The notes: a model not told the origin generated them from the sequence alone. Counted from the first letter of the stretch, positions 11,313 through 22,243 are shown. The stretch is 64,000 nucleotides of DNA from Ophiobolus disseminans (GCA_010093685.1 MU006227.1:374154-438153), one strand, 5' to 3'. Numbers and translations: made by a program.

Positions 11313-12593
11313 ATGGCAACCAAACCCTCATCTACAGGTCCAAATCCTACGACAAGTACGCCGGCAAAGCAAGCTAGGTCGAGAAAGACTACAACTCAAA
11401 ATGCAGATGTAGGAAGAGCAGGGTCAGCAGGTGGCATCGTCCTTGAGAAAGAGAAAGAAGCGAAGTCAAAGAGCACGCCAATAGCAAAACCCACACCAAC
11501 AAAAGATGCGACAAGCGAGGAAGCATCAACGGCCAACAAGACTCCACGTCGCAAACCTCGTAAACTCAACAAAGAACCTGCAGCTCCGTCTACACCAGCC
11601 TCAACTACTCCAAAAGCAAGCGCCACTACTGTAAAGTCTGTTGAGCCGCCGACTACAACAGAGATCGAGGCCCTCAAATCCCGCGTTCGCGGCCTGGAAG
11701 CTAAAGTTGAGGAGCTGTACAAGACTGGTTCTTTAGAGAGGCCTTCCGGACGATCACCGCGCAGGCGTGGCAAGGGCAGGAAGGGCTCATCGCAACAACA
11801 AGTCCCCACACTATCTAGCACCAAAGCCACAGTAGACGACAATGACGACGTGGAAGAGATTGGTCGTGGTAATGGCGACGATGAGCAAGACGAAGAAGAA
11901 GGTGTCGAAGAGCTCGTCCGCCTAGAAGGCGAACTTGAAGTCGCACGACAAGACCTAGCAGCTGTCCGGCCACGCGACAAACGCAGTTCGTCCAACCAGA
12001 CGTATGCCGAAGAAGATGTTGAAGATATCCCACGCGACGCACCAGGTGTAGAGAGCAATAACTCGAACAGGCACGTTACTCTCTCCGGAAGTTACCGCAT
12101 CCCGCTCCCCGCCTCCGTCAGCGTAGACGACGTCAAACACATCCAATCCGGCGTGAGTGCCGCTCAAAACGTCGCGAGGGGCTTCCTGGAACAAAGGCGC
12201 GCTGCTGCTGCTGTGAAGCCGTCTCCATCTACAACCACATCCACATCTGCTCCGCAAGCCAAGAAAACTACTAAACCACGGCCCGCGCCAAAGTCAGTTA
12301 GCTCGTCCATAGAAATCGCTGAAGTCAATCAAGAAGGTAAGCAGAGTTGGAGCGACTGGATTGGCGGATATAGTGTTGCGATTAGTAGAGCAGTGAAGAA
12401 TATTGAACATGAAGCTGCGGTGGAGAGTCAGCGGGTAGGTGCTGGGAATACGCCGGGGCCGGGTAGTGCAGCAAAGAAGGCGGGTGCCGGAGCAAAGAGA
12501 AGTGCGGGGAGTGGGGGTGCGAAAAAGACTGGTGCAAGACCTGGTGTGAAGACGAAATTGAGTGGGGAGCTGGTGGACGGGCTGATGAATTGA
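11313..12593 (+). CDS. Low-complexity protein with short coiled coil, unknown function
   Basis: A single exon encodes 426 aa. The first 110 residues are Thr/Ser/Pro/Lys-rich and basic (KQARSRKTTTQN, TPRRKPRKLNKEP), which suggests a disordered or nuclear segment. Residues about 119-140 form a heptad-like helix (EIEALKSRVRGLEAKVEELY). An acidic patch (DEQDEEEGVEEL) comes next. Residues about 255-290 (SGSYRIPLPASVSVDDVKHI) and 345-370 (WSDWIGGYSVAISRAVKNIE) look like conserved folded or helical blocks. The tail is Gly/Ala/Lys-rich. I do not recognise the family. It converges on the gene at 12785. Confidence 0.7.
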   Translation: MATKPSSTGPNPTTSTPAKQARSRKTTTQNADVGRAGSAGGIVLEKEKEAKSKSTPIAKPTPTKDATSEEASTANKTPRRKPRKLNKEPAAPSTPASTTPKASATTVKSVEPPTTTEIEALKSRVRGLEAKVEELYKTGSLERPSGRSPRRRGKGRKGSSQQQVPTLSSTKATVDDNDDVEEIGRGNGDDEQDEEEGVEELVRLEGELEVARQDLAAVRPRDKRSSSNQTYAEEDVEDIPRDAPGVESNNSNRHVTLSGSYRIPLPASVSVDDVKHIQSGVSAAQNVARGFLEQRRAAAAVKPSPSTTTSTSAPQAKKTTKPRPAPKSVSSSIEIAEVNQEGKQSWSDWIGGYSVAISRAVKNIEHEAAVESQRVGAGNTPGPGSAAKKAGAGAKRSAGSGGAKKTGARPGVKTKLSGELVDGLMN

Positions 12594-12784
12594 GGGGGTG
12601 GTGTGACGGTCATGACTTGGATGATTGAGCTTTCTTGTTTTCGGATGACGCGAGAGTAGAGAGTGTACTTGGGATATAGAAGATGAGGTGACTTGTATGA
12701 TGTAAAACAAAATGAACGCATGATACAGTATTACGCCACGTACGTAAACTCTAAACACCATCGTTCTCTAAACATACATCCATC

Positions 12785-14896
12785 CTAACTCCTCGCATCT
12801 TCACCACCGTCTTCCGCTGGCCCAGCACCACCATCTCCATCACCATCTATACCAGCCTCCCCAGTACCCCCCGTCTCTGCGTCGGGTACCTCGTCTCCAG
12901 GCGCACTAGTATCCCCCGCCCCCACGCTTCTACTCTGCCTTCTACTCCCCTCTCCAACCCCAACATTCCTTCCAACATCCCCTCCATCCTCGCTATCCTC
13001 ACTCTCATACCCCGGCATAGCCTTGTGTCCATACACAGCCATGCCCAACAGACCACCAAATCTCTTTTTCTGGCCTTTTTGCTGCTTCCATGCTTTGACT
13101 GTGATGGATCGAGCGCCGCGGCCGCCGGCGAGCCAGTACAGCGTTGGGGGCAGGCGCTGAGAGTCGGACCAACCTGCTGGTGCGGCGCCGCCTCTGAGTG
13201 TTGGTATGGGATTAGAGGAAGTCAGTGGCTGGGCATGTGGTAAGGACTGATTGATCGGTGAATCAGACTGTTGACTGGGACGATGTGATCGAACCAAATT
13301 CCCAGCCCAGCTCCGTTCCTCCGCAGCCATCCTCGCAGCCTCGTTCGACGTTGCACCAACTCCCAAACTCCCAGACCCAAACCCCTCAACCTCACTCTTC
13401 CCCTCGCTCGCATCCTCGCTCGTAGTCCTACTCCTCGCCACAAAATCCGGCACCTTCGCTCTCCCCCTCCCCCCCACCGTCTCCAACGCCCTCTTCACGC
13501 GCTGCGGCTTCGGCACGCGCGGCGGCTCCTCATTCTCGCTATCATTCTCATCAAAGCCATGTCCCGGGCGACATGGCACGCTACACGTCAACAGCCACTT
13601 CTTAAGCTTGAACCCTAGACTAACAGGCCGTCCGCTACCGCCGCGTAGACGGGGAAGGTTATTTGGGATCCCAGGTCGAATTTCTATGCGCACGCCGTCG
13701 ACGGTGGAGGGCGTTTGCGTCGATGGCAACGTGAGTACGGCAACGCTTTCTTCAATGACCATGTGAGGTCTTGAGCGCCTTCTTCGGCGGAGTGTTTGAC
13801 CTTCGCGAGAATGGTGCTGGTACGCTGGACTCGCTTGTAACACATCTTCTATGGCCAGCGGCGTGGTTCTTCCGCCGCGGCATCCCTCCTCGATGACGTG
13901 GTTGGTGTTGGCTTCTAGGCCGCGGTGCCGCTGGGAGGGATGGGGGTAGTAGACTGTGTTTGAGAAGTCTAGGTGTGGGTTGCTGTGAACTACGGGGCGG
14001 ACGACTGCGTTTATGGTTTCTTCGCTGCGACGGAGGGGGCTGGGTGATCCTGCGCTGAGAGCGATGAGGTGTGATGAGACTTCGCTTCTGTGGACGTAGG
14101 CGTGTTCGGTCGTGGGTGATAGTATGGTTATGTGGTGGAGTCTGGGACTGACGGGTCGCTGGTTATAGTCGCCAGAACGCCTAGTGGGTGGTCTACCACT
14201 GTCGGATGCTCTGGACGAAGCACGTCGATTGCCTCTCGGTGGCTGGAGAAAGCTGTACGATGGCACTTGGTTGGACGGTAGCGAAGCTCTCCTCGGTGGG
14301 TTACCTATTCTCGACGCAGCGAGAGCAGTAGACACGGGTCGCGGTCCATCTGTTAAAGTGGCCTGATTTTCAAACAGAGGTTCGGCATTTTGCTGTGCGG
14401 CTGAACTACTTCTGGCTCGTCTCCTTGAGCGCCTGAAGGGATTGGCAAGATGTGATAACGAACTGCTCGACCGGCAATGTTCGCATGGGTGATTTGGCCC
14501 CCATGTGCGAGATATTAGAAGTCTAAATGGATTGAAACCACAAAAGCTGCATGTCTCCTTCTCGATGGGTGGAAACGAAGTGTACGTTTCTGGATTGTAC
14601 GGACAATTCGGATCAGGGTCGGTCAAGGTTGGGGTTTCAAGCCGTGGTATGAGCTCCTGCTGACTTTTTGCAAGAGGCGGTCGGTAACGGCTACTTTTAC
14701 CTTTGATTTCAAGGACAAGACCTAATGCTGTATGGGGGCGCTCAATATCGTTAGTCCTCGATGCTCTTCTTCGTAGATTGGCGGGTACGATGCCGATTAG
14801 GCTAGAAGAAACACGCTGGAGCAAGGTGCGTGGTCGCTGAGGAGTAGGCTGAGGTCTTGGTGGGGCCCTACTATTGTCATCTCTCGAAGAAGACAT
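12785..14896 (-). CDS. Basic, Ser/Pro/Arg-rich protein with a CxxC pair, unknown function
   Basis: A single open frame of 703 codons starts at the ATG at 14896. Most of it is predicted disorder rich in Arg, Ser and Pro. The best folded candidate is around residues 110-145, where ETCSFCGFNPFRLL and a later HPCEHCR place two Cys-x2-Cys pairs 24 residues apart, a possible zinc knuckle. Later blocks NLPRLRGGSGRPVSLGFKLK and a Trp-containing helix near residue 600 may also be conserved. No signal peptide or membrane segment is visible. The acidic Gly/Asp tail (GIDGDGDGGAGPAEDGGED) is low complexity. I do not recognise the family. Confidence 0.7.
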   Translation of the reverse strand: MSSSRDDNSRAPPRPQPTPQRPRTLLQRVSSSLIGIVPANLRRRASRTNDIERPHTALGLVLEIKGKSSRYRPPLAKSQQELIPRLETPTLTDPDPNCPYNPETYTSFPPIEKETCSFCGFNPFRLLISRTWGPNHPCEHCRSSSSLSHLANPFRRSRRRARSSSAAQQNAEPLFENQATLTDGPRPVSTALAASRIGNPPRRASLPSNQVPSYSFLQPPRGNRRASSRASDSGRPPTRRSGDYNQRPVSPRLHHITILSPTTEHAYVHRSEVSSHLIALSAGSPSPLRRSEETINAVVRPVVHSNPHLDFSNTVYYPHPSQRHRGLEANTNHVIEEGCRGGRTTPLAIEDVLQASPAYQHHSREGQTLRRRRRSRPHMVIEESVAVLTLPSTQTPSTVDGVRIEIRPGIPNNLPRLRGGSGRPVSLGFKLKKWLLTCSVPCRPGHGFDENDSENEEPPRVPKPQRVKRALETVGGRGRAKVPDFVARSRTTSEDASEGKSEVEGFGSGSLGVGATSNEAARMAAEERSWAGNLVRSHRPSQQSDSPINQSLPHAQPLTSSNPIPTLRGGAAPAGWSDSQRLPPTLYWLAGGRGARSITVKAWKQQKGQKKRFGGLLGMAVYGHKAMPGYESEDSEDGGDVGRNVGVGEGSRRQSRSVGAGDTSAPGDEVPDAETGGTGEAGIDGDGDGGAGPAEDGGEDARS

Positions 14897-15356
14897 GCTC
14901 AGCGCAGTAGAGGAAGAAGTCTGTTATTCTCACGGATAGTAGTATAGCATTCAATTTCTGATTGAGGACGATATAGTTGCTAGAATTGTGAAGAGCAACA
15001 GAGGAGACGAGGGGCTGTCTCTGACTGAAATGCCTTCCCTGGTAGACTTTATGCACTATGAGCTTTGTGTGAAGAGTGACGGGCATCGTGACGTGTTCAA
15101 TAACTGAAGAGCAACCAACAAATCATTCAATGTGAGAGACAAACACTGGTTAGGAGACAGTGAAGCAAGAGGGACAGCGGTATAGGTGGGAACCAAAGTA
15201 TGACTGAGAAAGGCGTGGTCAATGTCGGAAACCAGCACCGGTGCTGCGTATGGCTCGAACGATGATGCTTGTGGGTTTTGTTGCTTTCGTCTGTTCGATG
15301 TCGGTGACAAGGTTGCCGGAAGGTCGTACATATGTCTCCAATCCCTGTGAGGACTC
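14897..15356. other. Intergenic region
   Basis: This holds the promoter of the minus-strand gene at 14896 and the 3' end of the F-box gene at 15357. Short frames continue past the F-box stop at 15357, but none has a start or a motif of its own. Confidence 0.5.
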
Positions 15357-15932
15357 TCAAGCATCAGGACGGACCCCGTAAAGTTCGTCTTCGCCCGTGC
15401 TATCGCTGTATATGCGTGAAGATCGACTTGTAGCACGCCCTCGTACATCATGGCTATGAGACGTATGAATTGGGTTCGCGATAGGCTCCTGACGGACCGG
15501 GGAGCACTTCCTACAGGGCGCTTGGCAAGTTGGTTGATCGGTAGACGTTCCGCACATCCGGCGGACCACGTGACGCTCTCCATTGATCACGACCATTGTC
15601 CCTGGGAGGTACAAGCCAGCAGCGACCCCGCACCTGATACAAAGTCTTGCACCTGCGTTCAACCCCCCACGAGTGCATTTGCCCTTCCTCATGTCATCAG
15701 TAAACTCTTTAAAGCGGCGGAAACGGACACAACCGCTGCATGCAAGAAGACATTTCTGTTGCGCCCAAGCACCTGCTTCGGCGACCAAATAATCTTTGTG
15801 TGTGGGAGGTTTGATGATGGAGCGAAAATAGTGATTCGTGGTCGCAAGGTTGTGGCAGTCGTGGAGCTCCAGCTTGTCGGTTATGCTGAGGTGCAGTTCC
15901 ACAGGCAGACGCAGTAGGTGAGATGCTGTCAT
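15357..15932 (-). CDS. Short F-box protein with cysteine-rich tail
   Basis: A single exon encodes 191 aa. The F-box is at the extreme N-terminus: LLRLPVELHLSITDKLELHD, then the CHNLATTNHYFRSII helix. F-boxes bind Skp1 and bring substrates to SCF ubiquitin ligases. After it come Cys-rich stretches (CLLACSGCVRFRRFKEF, ARLCIRCG, CQAPCRKC) that could bind zinc and often follow the F-box in this fungal type. No leucine-rich or WD repeats are present, so the substrate cannot be guessed. The protein is short but ends cleanly. It is not close to the F-box group at 55-62 kb. Confidence 0.82.
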   Translation of the reverse strand: MTASHLLRLPVELHLSITDKLELHDCHNLATTNHYFRSIIKPPTHKDYLVAEAGAWAQQKCLLACSGCVRFRRFKEFTDDMRKGKCTRGGLNAGARLCIRCGVAAGLYLPGTMVVINGERHVVRRMCGTSTDQPTCQAPCRKCSPVRQEPIANPIHTSHSHDVRGRATSRSSRIYSDSTGEDELYGVRPDA

Positions 15933-16603
15933 TGTAGGGCGACTGGGTTGTGTTGAAGTGCGTTGGTCTTGATGACGCGTTGTCTAGAACGTCGTCAGTG
16001 TTCCGAACATCGTAAACTACGATATCAACACCAGTCATACCATAGGGTCAAAGATACACACTATGGCGCGTATAGCCCATGCTTTGCAGAAGATGTTTGT
16101 GTAGATAGTACCTGCTTCGAAGTGACATTAGGTGGCGGATGCGCTTGTGGTTATAGAGTAGTCGGTTGCTGTTTGGCATGAGCAGGATTTGTTCTGCAAT
16201 ACAGCAGTGCAACGAAGCACAGAAGGACAAGAGAGCAGAGCTGAGTAGACTCCGCACCTTATGCACGGCACCTCTTGGAACGACGAAGGCGCATGATAAC
16301 GTGACAAGCGCGTGCAGCTCCGCCTATTAGGCATGCAGTTGAGACGGGGATTCCTTTCCCGCGTCCCGGCAGTTGCCCAATGCAGCAGAGCAGCCGGGAT
16401 TTCCGCATCAGCCTGGATTGCCAGCTCTTTCGAAGATTGGTGAGGTTAATGAGATGTCAGGTCACACGCACGAGGGCAATCAAGGCGTGTTCAGAGCGTG
16501 ATGGCTCGTTTCCCATGTTGCGAGAGTGATAGCAGACTTCCGTATCCAACCATAGATAGGCAAAACTCGTCTCGCAGCATGGTGGGCGGGACCGTTGGTA
16601 GAT
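15933..16603. other. Intergenic region
   Basis: Nothing coding is supported. A minus-strand frame at 16048-16266 looks like a signal peptide but begins with GTG and has no ATG. The stretch contains the promoter of the F-box gene at 15932 and the 3' end of gpi12. Confidence 0.5.
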
Positions 16604-17546
16604 TCATAGTGGCTTCTCTTTCTTCAGATCGTTGATGATCATGTAACGCGACAAGGTGATCCAACCCCAGCGAAACCAGCGCATTTGGCTCTCGTGCGCC
16701 GTTGTCATGGCGCCCTGCGCCCTTCTGTAACCGACCGGTGAGCTAACATACAGCAACGGTGCGGGAAAGCTGCCCAGCTCTTTCTTCCGCAGTATGGCGC
16801 CGACAATTGTAGCCGGAGCGTCCAATAAGCTGGCGTACTTGCGGAATATCGACGTAGTAGTGAGGGTGTACAGCTTGACGGGACACTCCCAGCCGGCGTG
16901 TCTGTGCATGAGAGCCTTGAGGAAGGTGTGCGCGCCCTTGTGCAATGACTTGTGGTTGGGATGGGCCGAGACACCGTGTGCGTCGAAGGTGACGATGGCG
17001 TCGATGGTGGCTTGCGGGGCGTCCTTGGAGGACACGGAAGCCATCTTGGGGGCGAAGGCAGAGGTGAGGAGGTTTGAGATGAGGCGAGGGTGCCATGTTA
17101 CCGTCATCGAGTCGGGAAAATTCCTGCCCTCTATTAGGCGTGTACAGTAAAGGACTGTGTGGGGTTTTACTTGTCTTCGATGATGAGTATGTCATCCTTG
17201 CTGCCGATGCCCAAATGCAGGCTGCTCTTGACCAGTTCCTTCTTTCGAGTCTCTCCCAGTCCATCGGCATCGCCTGTAGCACCGCATGCGTTAGTTGCTG
17301 TGGCCCGAAGCCGGCTCTATGGTGCATACCGCTGCTCAGGCACAGTATTTTGACGTGATTACCGCTCTCTGGACGCGTCAAGGCAAGTAATGTAGGCGCA
17401 AAAAACATAGCCTCATCGTCTGGATGGGCAATGAGTAGCAAAATGCGCTTGTTCTGCAGCGTGGGGAAGGACGCGCTCAGCGTGCTGGTGTACATCCAGA
17501 AGCCGAGGAAGATGAGGGGCACCGACGCCCATGCGAGCCAATTCAT
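16604..17546 (-). CDS. gpi12: N-acetylglucosaminyl-phosphatidylinositol de-N-acetylase (Gpi12/PIG-L)
   Basis: This enzyme performs the second step of GPI-anchor synthesis, removing acetate from GlcNAc-PI on the cytosolic face of the ER. Exons on the minus strand are 17546-17330, 17273-17171 and 17123-16604, giving 279 aa with introns of 56 and 47 nt. An N-terminal membrane anchor (WASVPLIFLGFWMY) is followed by the metal-binding motif AHPDDEAMFFAPT, then CLSSGDADGLGETRKKEL, DKNFPDSM and the second metal motif HGVSAHPNH. All are hallmarks of PIG-L/LmbE deacetylases. The length is normal for the family and no key residue is missing. The start is 225 bp from the divergent gene at 17772. Confidence 0.95.
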
Positions 17547-17771
17547 TGTGAATGTCGATACAAATGCCGGAGCTGCTATATAGCAATGAATGGTGTGGTA
17601 CTGGCCATGTTTGGTACGATGATCGCGAGGAAGGAGCCATCCACCAGCGAGTCCGGGGAGGAAGGCGCTTTGGCCCGCTGCGTCATTCAGGGTCCGCAGT
17701 CCGCAGAGCCGCACCCAATATTTCTCCCTCACAACGCGCCCAGCACTGTTTGAGACGCATCACACCACACC

Positions 17772-18458
17772 ATGGCCACAGGCAACAGGAAGGAGCGACG
17801 GGCCAAGGAGTCGAAATCAAATGCGAAGAGCAGCGGCAGCACCTTCCAAGCCAGCAACGAGCTCGACGACGATGCCGTCAACTACCTCCTGAAGCACCCC
17901 GACCGCTCCGGGCCCAAGGGCAAGACATTGTTTGAGCTGGCAGAGGAAAGACAGAAAGAGCTAGACAAACTCAAACCGCCCGGCTGGAACGCCAAGGCGA
18001 CCAACGCATCTGCTAGCACGCCAGAAGCCGACGAGGAAGCTGCCGTCGGTGCTGTCGGCGACGCCCTCCTGTATTCCACCTCCATGGCCGCCCTGCACAT
18101 CACCCTCGATGTCATCGTATACAGTCAGTATCGCGAAGATATCATATGGGGAGAGATCGCGAGGCGAGCGGCCACTACGCTCCCAGTCTTCATGCTGCTA
18201 GTCTACCTAACACACGTCGACATCTCGTACCGCTTCCCCCTCCTCCGAGACCTTGCCTTCTTCACCGGCTCCATCGTTTCCGGCTGCTACCTAATCTATT
18301 CCGGGAACAGGCATGGCTACTTCAACGTCATGAAAGCAGCGCCTCCCGTTGGCACGCTGTGGATCTGGAGCGTTGTTGAGATGAGCCTGCCATACGCGGC
18401 CTTGAGCGCCGTCACCGTGCTTGGTTACGTCTATTACAACGGCTTCGATTACTTCTGA
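17772..18458 (+). CDS. DUF7719-type fungal membrane protein
   Basis: A single exon encodes 228 aa. A basic start (MATGNRKERRAKESK) and the conserved PDRSGPKGKTLFELAEERQ block lead to about four membrane segments: LHITLDVIVYSQY, LPVFMLLVYLTHV, DLAFFTGSIVSGCYLIY and LPYAALSAVTVLGYVYY. This architecture matches the fungal family I know as DUF7719 (name from memory). Its function is unknown, and location in the ER or another endomembrane is inferred. It shares a short divergent promoter with gpi12 and ends 18 bp before the convergent F-box gene. Confidence 0.8.
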   Translation: MATGNRKERRAKESKSNAKSSGSTFQASNELDDDAVNYLLKHPDRSGPKGKTLFELAEERQKELDKLKPPGWNAKATNASASTPEADEEAAVGAVGDALLYSTSMAALHITLDVIVYSQYREDIIWGEIARRAATTLPVFMLLVYLTHVDISYRFPLLRDLAFFTGSIVSGCYLIYSGNRHGYFNVMKAAPPVGTLWIWSVVEMSLPYAALSAVTVLGYVYYNGFDYF

Positions 18459-18476
18459 GATACAAATACAACTCGA

Positions 18477-19868
18477 CTAAATTGTCTCTGCAACGTGTCT
18501 GGGCAAACGTTCGTGATTATAAAGCCGAGCATCAAGGAAGGGATCCGGCTGGAAGGTACCATCCCAAGTGGCAAAGCCGAGCTTGCCCTCCGCCTCCTCG
18601 AATCCCTTCCGCGTGGTGAAACCAACTCTCTCGAAAGCGACACGGATATTTTCGTCTGCACTATCTCCTTTCAGCTGTCCTGTCCACGTCCGCTGTGACC
18701 ATTTCCGCCACCGGTATTCTGATTTCGTATCCCATCTGCTCACCAAGTGCTTCCATCTGTCCTCCTTCAAAGACCGGCACGAACCGAGGTTTTGCCACAC
18801 TTGGATCTCGGTTTGATGACCTTTCAAACCCAACAGGTGTTGTGTAACTGAATACTGGGTGGGACAGTACTGGCACCTCAGCTGCTCTTCTCTGCCGAGG
18901 TGCCTCGCTGCAGCTGCAAGGGCAGCAATTATGTCCAGATGCTCACATAGCCAAGGCCTCGATCCCTTTATTAGCCACGCTGTTCGTAGGCGAAGGTCCC
19001 GCAGCCTTTGGGGGAATATGTGCCTCTTGGACTTGTCTTCGTAATCGTCCTCCTCCCATGTGTACGTGGCCTTGAGTAGCAACCGATCCAGCACAATCTT
19101 CAGCTCAAACCTGTACCTTAGCTCCATATCATCCTTCTCCCCGACTACGGTGCATGGGAACTTGTGTGCACCACTGCAACGGAGGGCGTTGATGCAAACG
19201 CCCTTTCCTTTCTGGAAGTGACGGTCCATGACCGCTCGGGCTGTTGAGAATGGTATCTCATAGAACGGCTGTTCTCCAATGCGTAACCTGAAGGATGGAT
19301 CCTCGGCGCTCGGTTGTTGTAACCCCAAAAGACTCCTCATGCTTGGCAGCCTTGCAATCATACCAGTTGGACCGGGGCTTTCCAAGGCTCGTAAATGAAG
19401 CGCCACACACTCTTCGCAGTGCCAATACCTGTCGCTCAAATCTCGTACAAGCGAGCGCAAGAACTCATTCGCATCATTCGTCCCCGCTGTACTTCTTCCT
19501 TGTTCGTGCCTAGCAGCGCCCATCTCACTTACAATCAGCCTACTCAAACTCATATCCTCTTTAGCCAGGCACACATCTCTTTCTAGGATCCGGAATAGAG
19601 AGCGGCATGTCAGCGCAAGGCTAAGCTTGTTGTATGCACTGAGGTTATCGACTGCATGCAATAAAACCTCAACGGGCAGTCGCTGTATCGGCGAAGGGTC
19701 TGTGGTCTCTGCTAGATCCGGGTTGTTGCTCTGTTCCAATTCGAGTGCGTTATCTTCCTCGTCGACGTACAAGGTTGGGGTTGTGGAAGATATTGTAGTA
19801 GAGTGGTGACCATGAACCGCGCAATGGGCATGATTTTCACACGGTAATGGCATGATCTGTGATGACAT
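18477..19868 (-). CDS. F-box protein
   Basis: A single exon encodes 463 aa. The F-box spans residues about 62-98 (IQRLPVEVLLHAVDNLSAYN, then LTCRSLFRILERD). The rest is a mixed helical region. It holds possible Cys ligands (WHCEECVALHLRAL; RCQYCPTQY) and a C-terminal segment rich in Trp and Arg (YRWRKWSQRTWTGQLKGD). This is the layout of fungal F-box proteins of unknown substrate that presumably bind Skp1. A His-rich N-terminal 45 residues precede the domain. It is not a recent copy of the other F-box genes here. Confidence 0.82.
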   Translation of the reverse strand: MSSQIMPLPCENHAHCAVHGHHSTTISSTTPTLYVDEEDNALELEQSNNPDLAETTDPSPIQRLPVEVLLHAVDNLSAYNKLSLALTCRSLFRILERDVCLAKEDMSLSRLIVSEMGAARHEQGRSTAGTNDANEFLRSLVRDLSDRYWHCEECVALHLRALESPGPTGMIARLPSMRSLLGLQQPSAEDPSFRLRIGEQPFYEIPFSTARAVMDRHFQKGKGVCINALRCSGAHKFPCTVVGEKDDMELRYRFELKIVLDRLLLKATYTWEEDDYEDKSKRHIFPQRLRDLRLRTAWLIKGSRPWLCEHLDIIAALAAAARHLGREEQLRCQYCPTQYSVTQHLLGLKGHQTEIQVWQNLGSCRSLKEDRWKHLVSRWDTKSEYRWRKWSQRTWTGQLKGDSADENIRVAFERVGFTTRKGFEEAEGKLGFATWDGTFQPDPFLDARLYNHERLPRHVAETI

Positions 19869-20297
19869 ATCTGCGGGCTGTAGTTGTTTGGATGCGGAGA
19901 CAGAGGCCAGGTCGACGATTTATCCCGCGTTGCAGCCTGATTTCAGGCCACCACACTGTCGAAGAACACATCATGCGTTCAACGAGGCCAGAATGGTCAC
20001 TTCAGCAATGCATCCTATCGTGCTGTAGACTGGTAAAAGTGTTCTATTAGAAGCTTATCACGAGCAGGTAGTCAGGCTAGCCGCACTCGCTAACGTTAGG
20101 AGGTGACTGACCTGGTGGAGTGCCACCAAGATGAATGTCCGAGGCTGAAAAGATACACGCCATTCACAAATACAAGCCAAGAAACATGCGCTGTTCTAGT
20201 TCCAGCCTTGTGTCTAGGCTACGGTATATGTAGAACCGCTTCCCACGATCTACTTGCTCTTGACACACCGCTGAATTCGACAGCTTACACACACATC
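19869..20297. other. Divergent promoter region
   Basis: This lies between the F-box gene (minus) and the gene at 20298 (plus). The frame of the downstream gene stays open back to 20103, but the first in-frame ATG with good context is at 20298. I see no other feature. Confidence 0.45.
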
Positions 20298-21147
20298 ATG
20301 TCTTCTTCGCAGGTTCCTAGGGGAAGATCTGCTCGCGACCTAGCACATGCAGCATACAAAGACGACCAAGCGATAGCAGGAGAGGCTATGCGCAGATTCA
20401 AAATTTACAAAAGGGAGGAAAACTGGAAAGCGTGTCTCTATCAACTCCACACCGCGCGCAATCACATTGAACGGTGGGTATACAAACGCGCAATGACTTG
20501 CTGGCGGTTTGCTGAAAACATACCTCACACATAGAGAACGAGACGGCCGCATCGACTGGAACCGAAACTACGGCCCTCACAAAGGAGTCGAGAAACAGAT
20601 CCAGCTCAAGGACAATTTACTCAAGAAAGTCGACGTCCACATCAAGGACTATGGGTACGTTATCCATGCTCCTCAATCTCATCTCCACACTAAATGTATA
20701 CCTAGCGAACCACTCTGTCGAGATCCCGGTCCAAACGCATACATCTCCAACCTAGCCACCTACGCCGTCGATCTCCCGCGCGAAGGCTTCGACGCATCCG
20801 CCTGCCGCAAGAGCGCGCTCGACGTCGACGAAGCGTGGCAGCTGTGCTTGACCGATGACATCGTTGACGACAGAGACGGGCCTGAGTCACAGGAATCGCG
20901 CGCCTCTGAGCCGGATGATGGGGAGGATTTGTGTCTCTGGGGCTCGGCGAATTCGGTGGGCCAGCCGGTTGATGAGGTGGAGCTCAGGGAGGATCGAGTT
21001 GAAGCGCGTAAGAGGTATGGTAGAGCACAAGTGGATGGTGATGTGGTGGGAGGGGAGCGGGGGATGGGGGATGGGGGGGATAGGGCTGAGGCGGAACGGG
21101 AGAGGGAGGGTATGTGGGAGGAGTTGGAGAAGAGATGGAGGTCTTGA
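20298..21147 (+). CDS. Three-exon protein of unknown function
   Basis: Exons 20298-20473, 20535-20654 and 20706-21147 give 245 aa, with introns of 61 and 51 nt that keep the frame exactly. The N-terminal 115 residues look conserved and helical: ARDLAHAAYKDDQAIAGEAM, EENWKACLYQLHTARNHIER, then GRIDWNRNYGPHKGVEKQIQ. The C-terminal half is acidic and turns into Gly/Arg/Glu-rich low complexity before ending WEELEKRWRS. There is no signal peptide, membrane segment or known motif. The splice signals and codon-level continuity make a real gene likely; the function is not known to me. Confidence 0.68.
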
Positions 21148-22243
21148 GAAAGGGCTTGAAGGTAGCCATTTCTTCGGATCTGAACATTGTTCTACTTGGA
21201 TCTTGATGCGATACGGCTTTTTAGGTGGCGGTGATCGTTCATAGTGTGCTGCTGCTGCTGGGTCTATTCCAGCCTGTTTTGATCTCAAGACGTGAGCACA
21301 CTCTTGGGCAGGCTATCCCATATTCTACAAAACCATAGTACTGTATATTTTGTCTTAAAAGAGACAAACTGTGCTGTCGCTGTCGCTGATTAGCAGTTGC
21401 CCAGGTGGTGGTGTGTATGCGTTCGCGATGCCTCGGCTTCCAACATAATTTGCGGCAGGTGCGCTCGTGGCAACGAAATCCACATCGCTACAAGGTGATT
21501 AACACGATATTAATTTGACACGCTCCTACTCTGCGATCGCGCCATCGCCATGACTCCATGGTTGCAGGTGTGTCCTGCCACCTCCGGGCGTTGTTTAGTG
21601 ACACGTCCGGCCCCCCTTCCCAGCCGGCTCAGAGGCGCAGCCGTCCAGACTTCGCTTACAACCGAAAATACTCTCCGAACATGTAGTCAGCACGCCGATC
21701 GATCTCTCGGCATCCCTACCCTACGAAGCGCCAGTCGATGTCAGTCAGCTGCAAGACAAACGAGAAATGCGAGCGCAGTTCCGAATGTGCGGGGCTTTCA
21801 GAGAACGGACACCTTGGTGCAACCTGTCCAGCTCATTGGCTAATAGCGCAACGTCGCATCATCGTATCTTACCCTCAACGTTAGGTCTTCGGGAAGAAAG
21901 CGATGGTTTCAGCGCACGTCGGTGCGATGACGAGATGAAAGCGAACGGTCGCATGGCGATTGTGGGTCGTGATTGGCTGGGGCGAGATCTGGGGCTGAGG
22001 CTCAGGTGCATCAGCCATTACCCAAATATGGGAAGACGTAGGGGCTAGTTTTCGGGTGGTGGGAAATGTTATTTTGGATTCGTGCGATGATGGGACGGCG
22101 GCACCTTTATAGGAGAGGTGTTAATGATACGAGGAACGCGCATTCGGCCTTTAACCTTGGATATACATTGATGGCAAGAAAGTCAGGACAAGAGGAGGAA
22201 TACTTTCTAACGACTTTGAGCCATCATCAGGAAGAACGAAATC
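21148..22243. other. Intergenic region of 1.1 kb
   Basis: Only short overlapping frames (97 codons or fewer) are present, with no motifs. A (GCT)n-like run at about 21250-21260 is minor. The last 300 bp should be the promoter of the FAD oxidoreductase gene; a GC-poor CTTTATAGG at about 22105 is the nearest TATA-like element. Confidence 0.45.

Noticed and set aside
16048..16266. Minus-strand frame resembling a signal peptide
   Set aside because: Starts at GTG with no ATG in frame and has no downstream domain.
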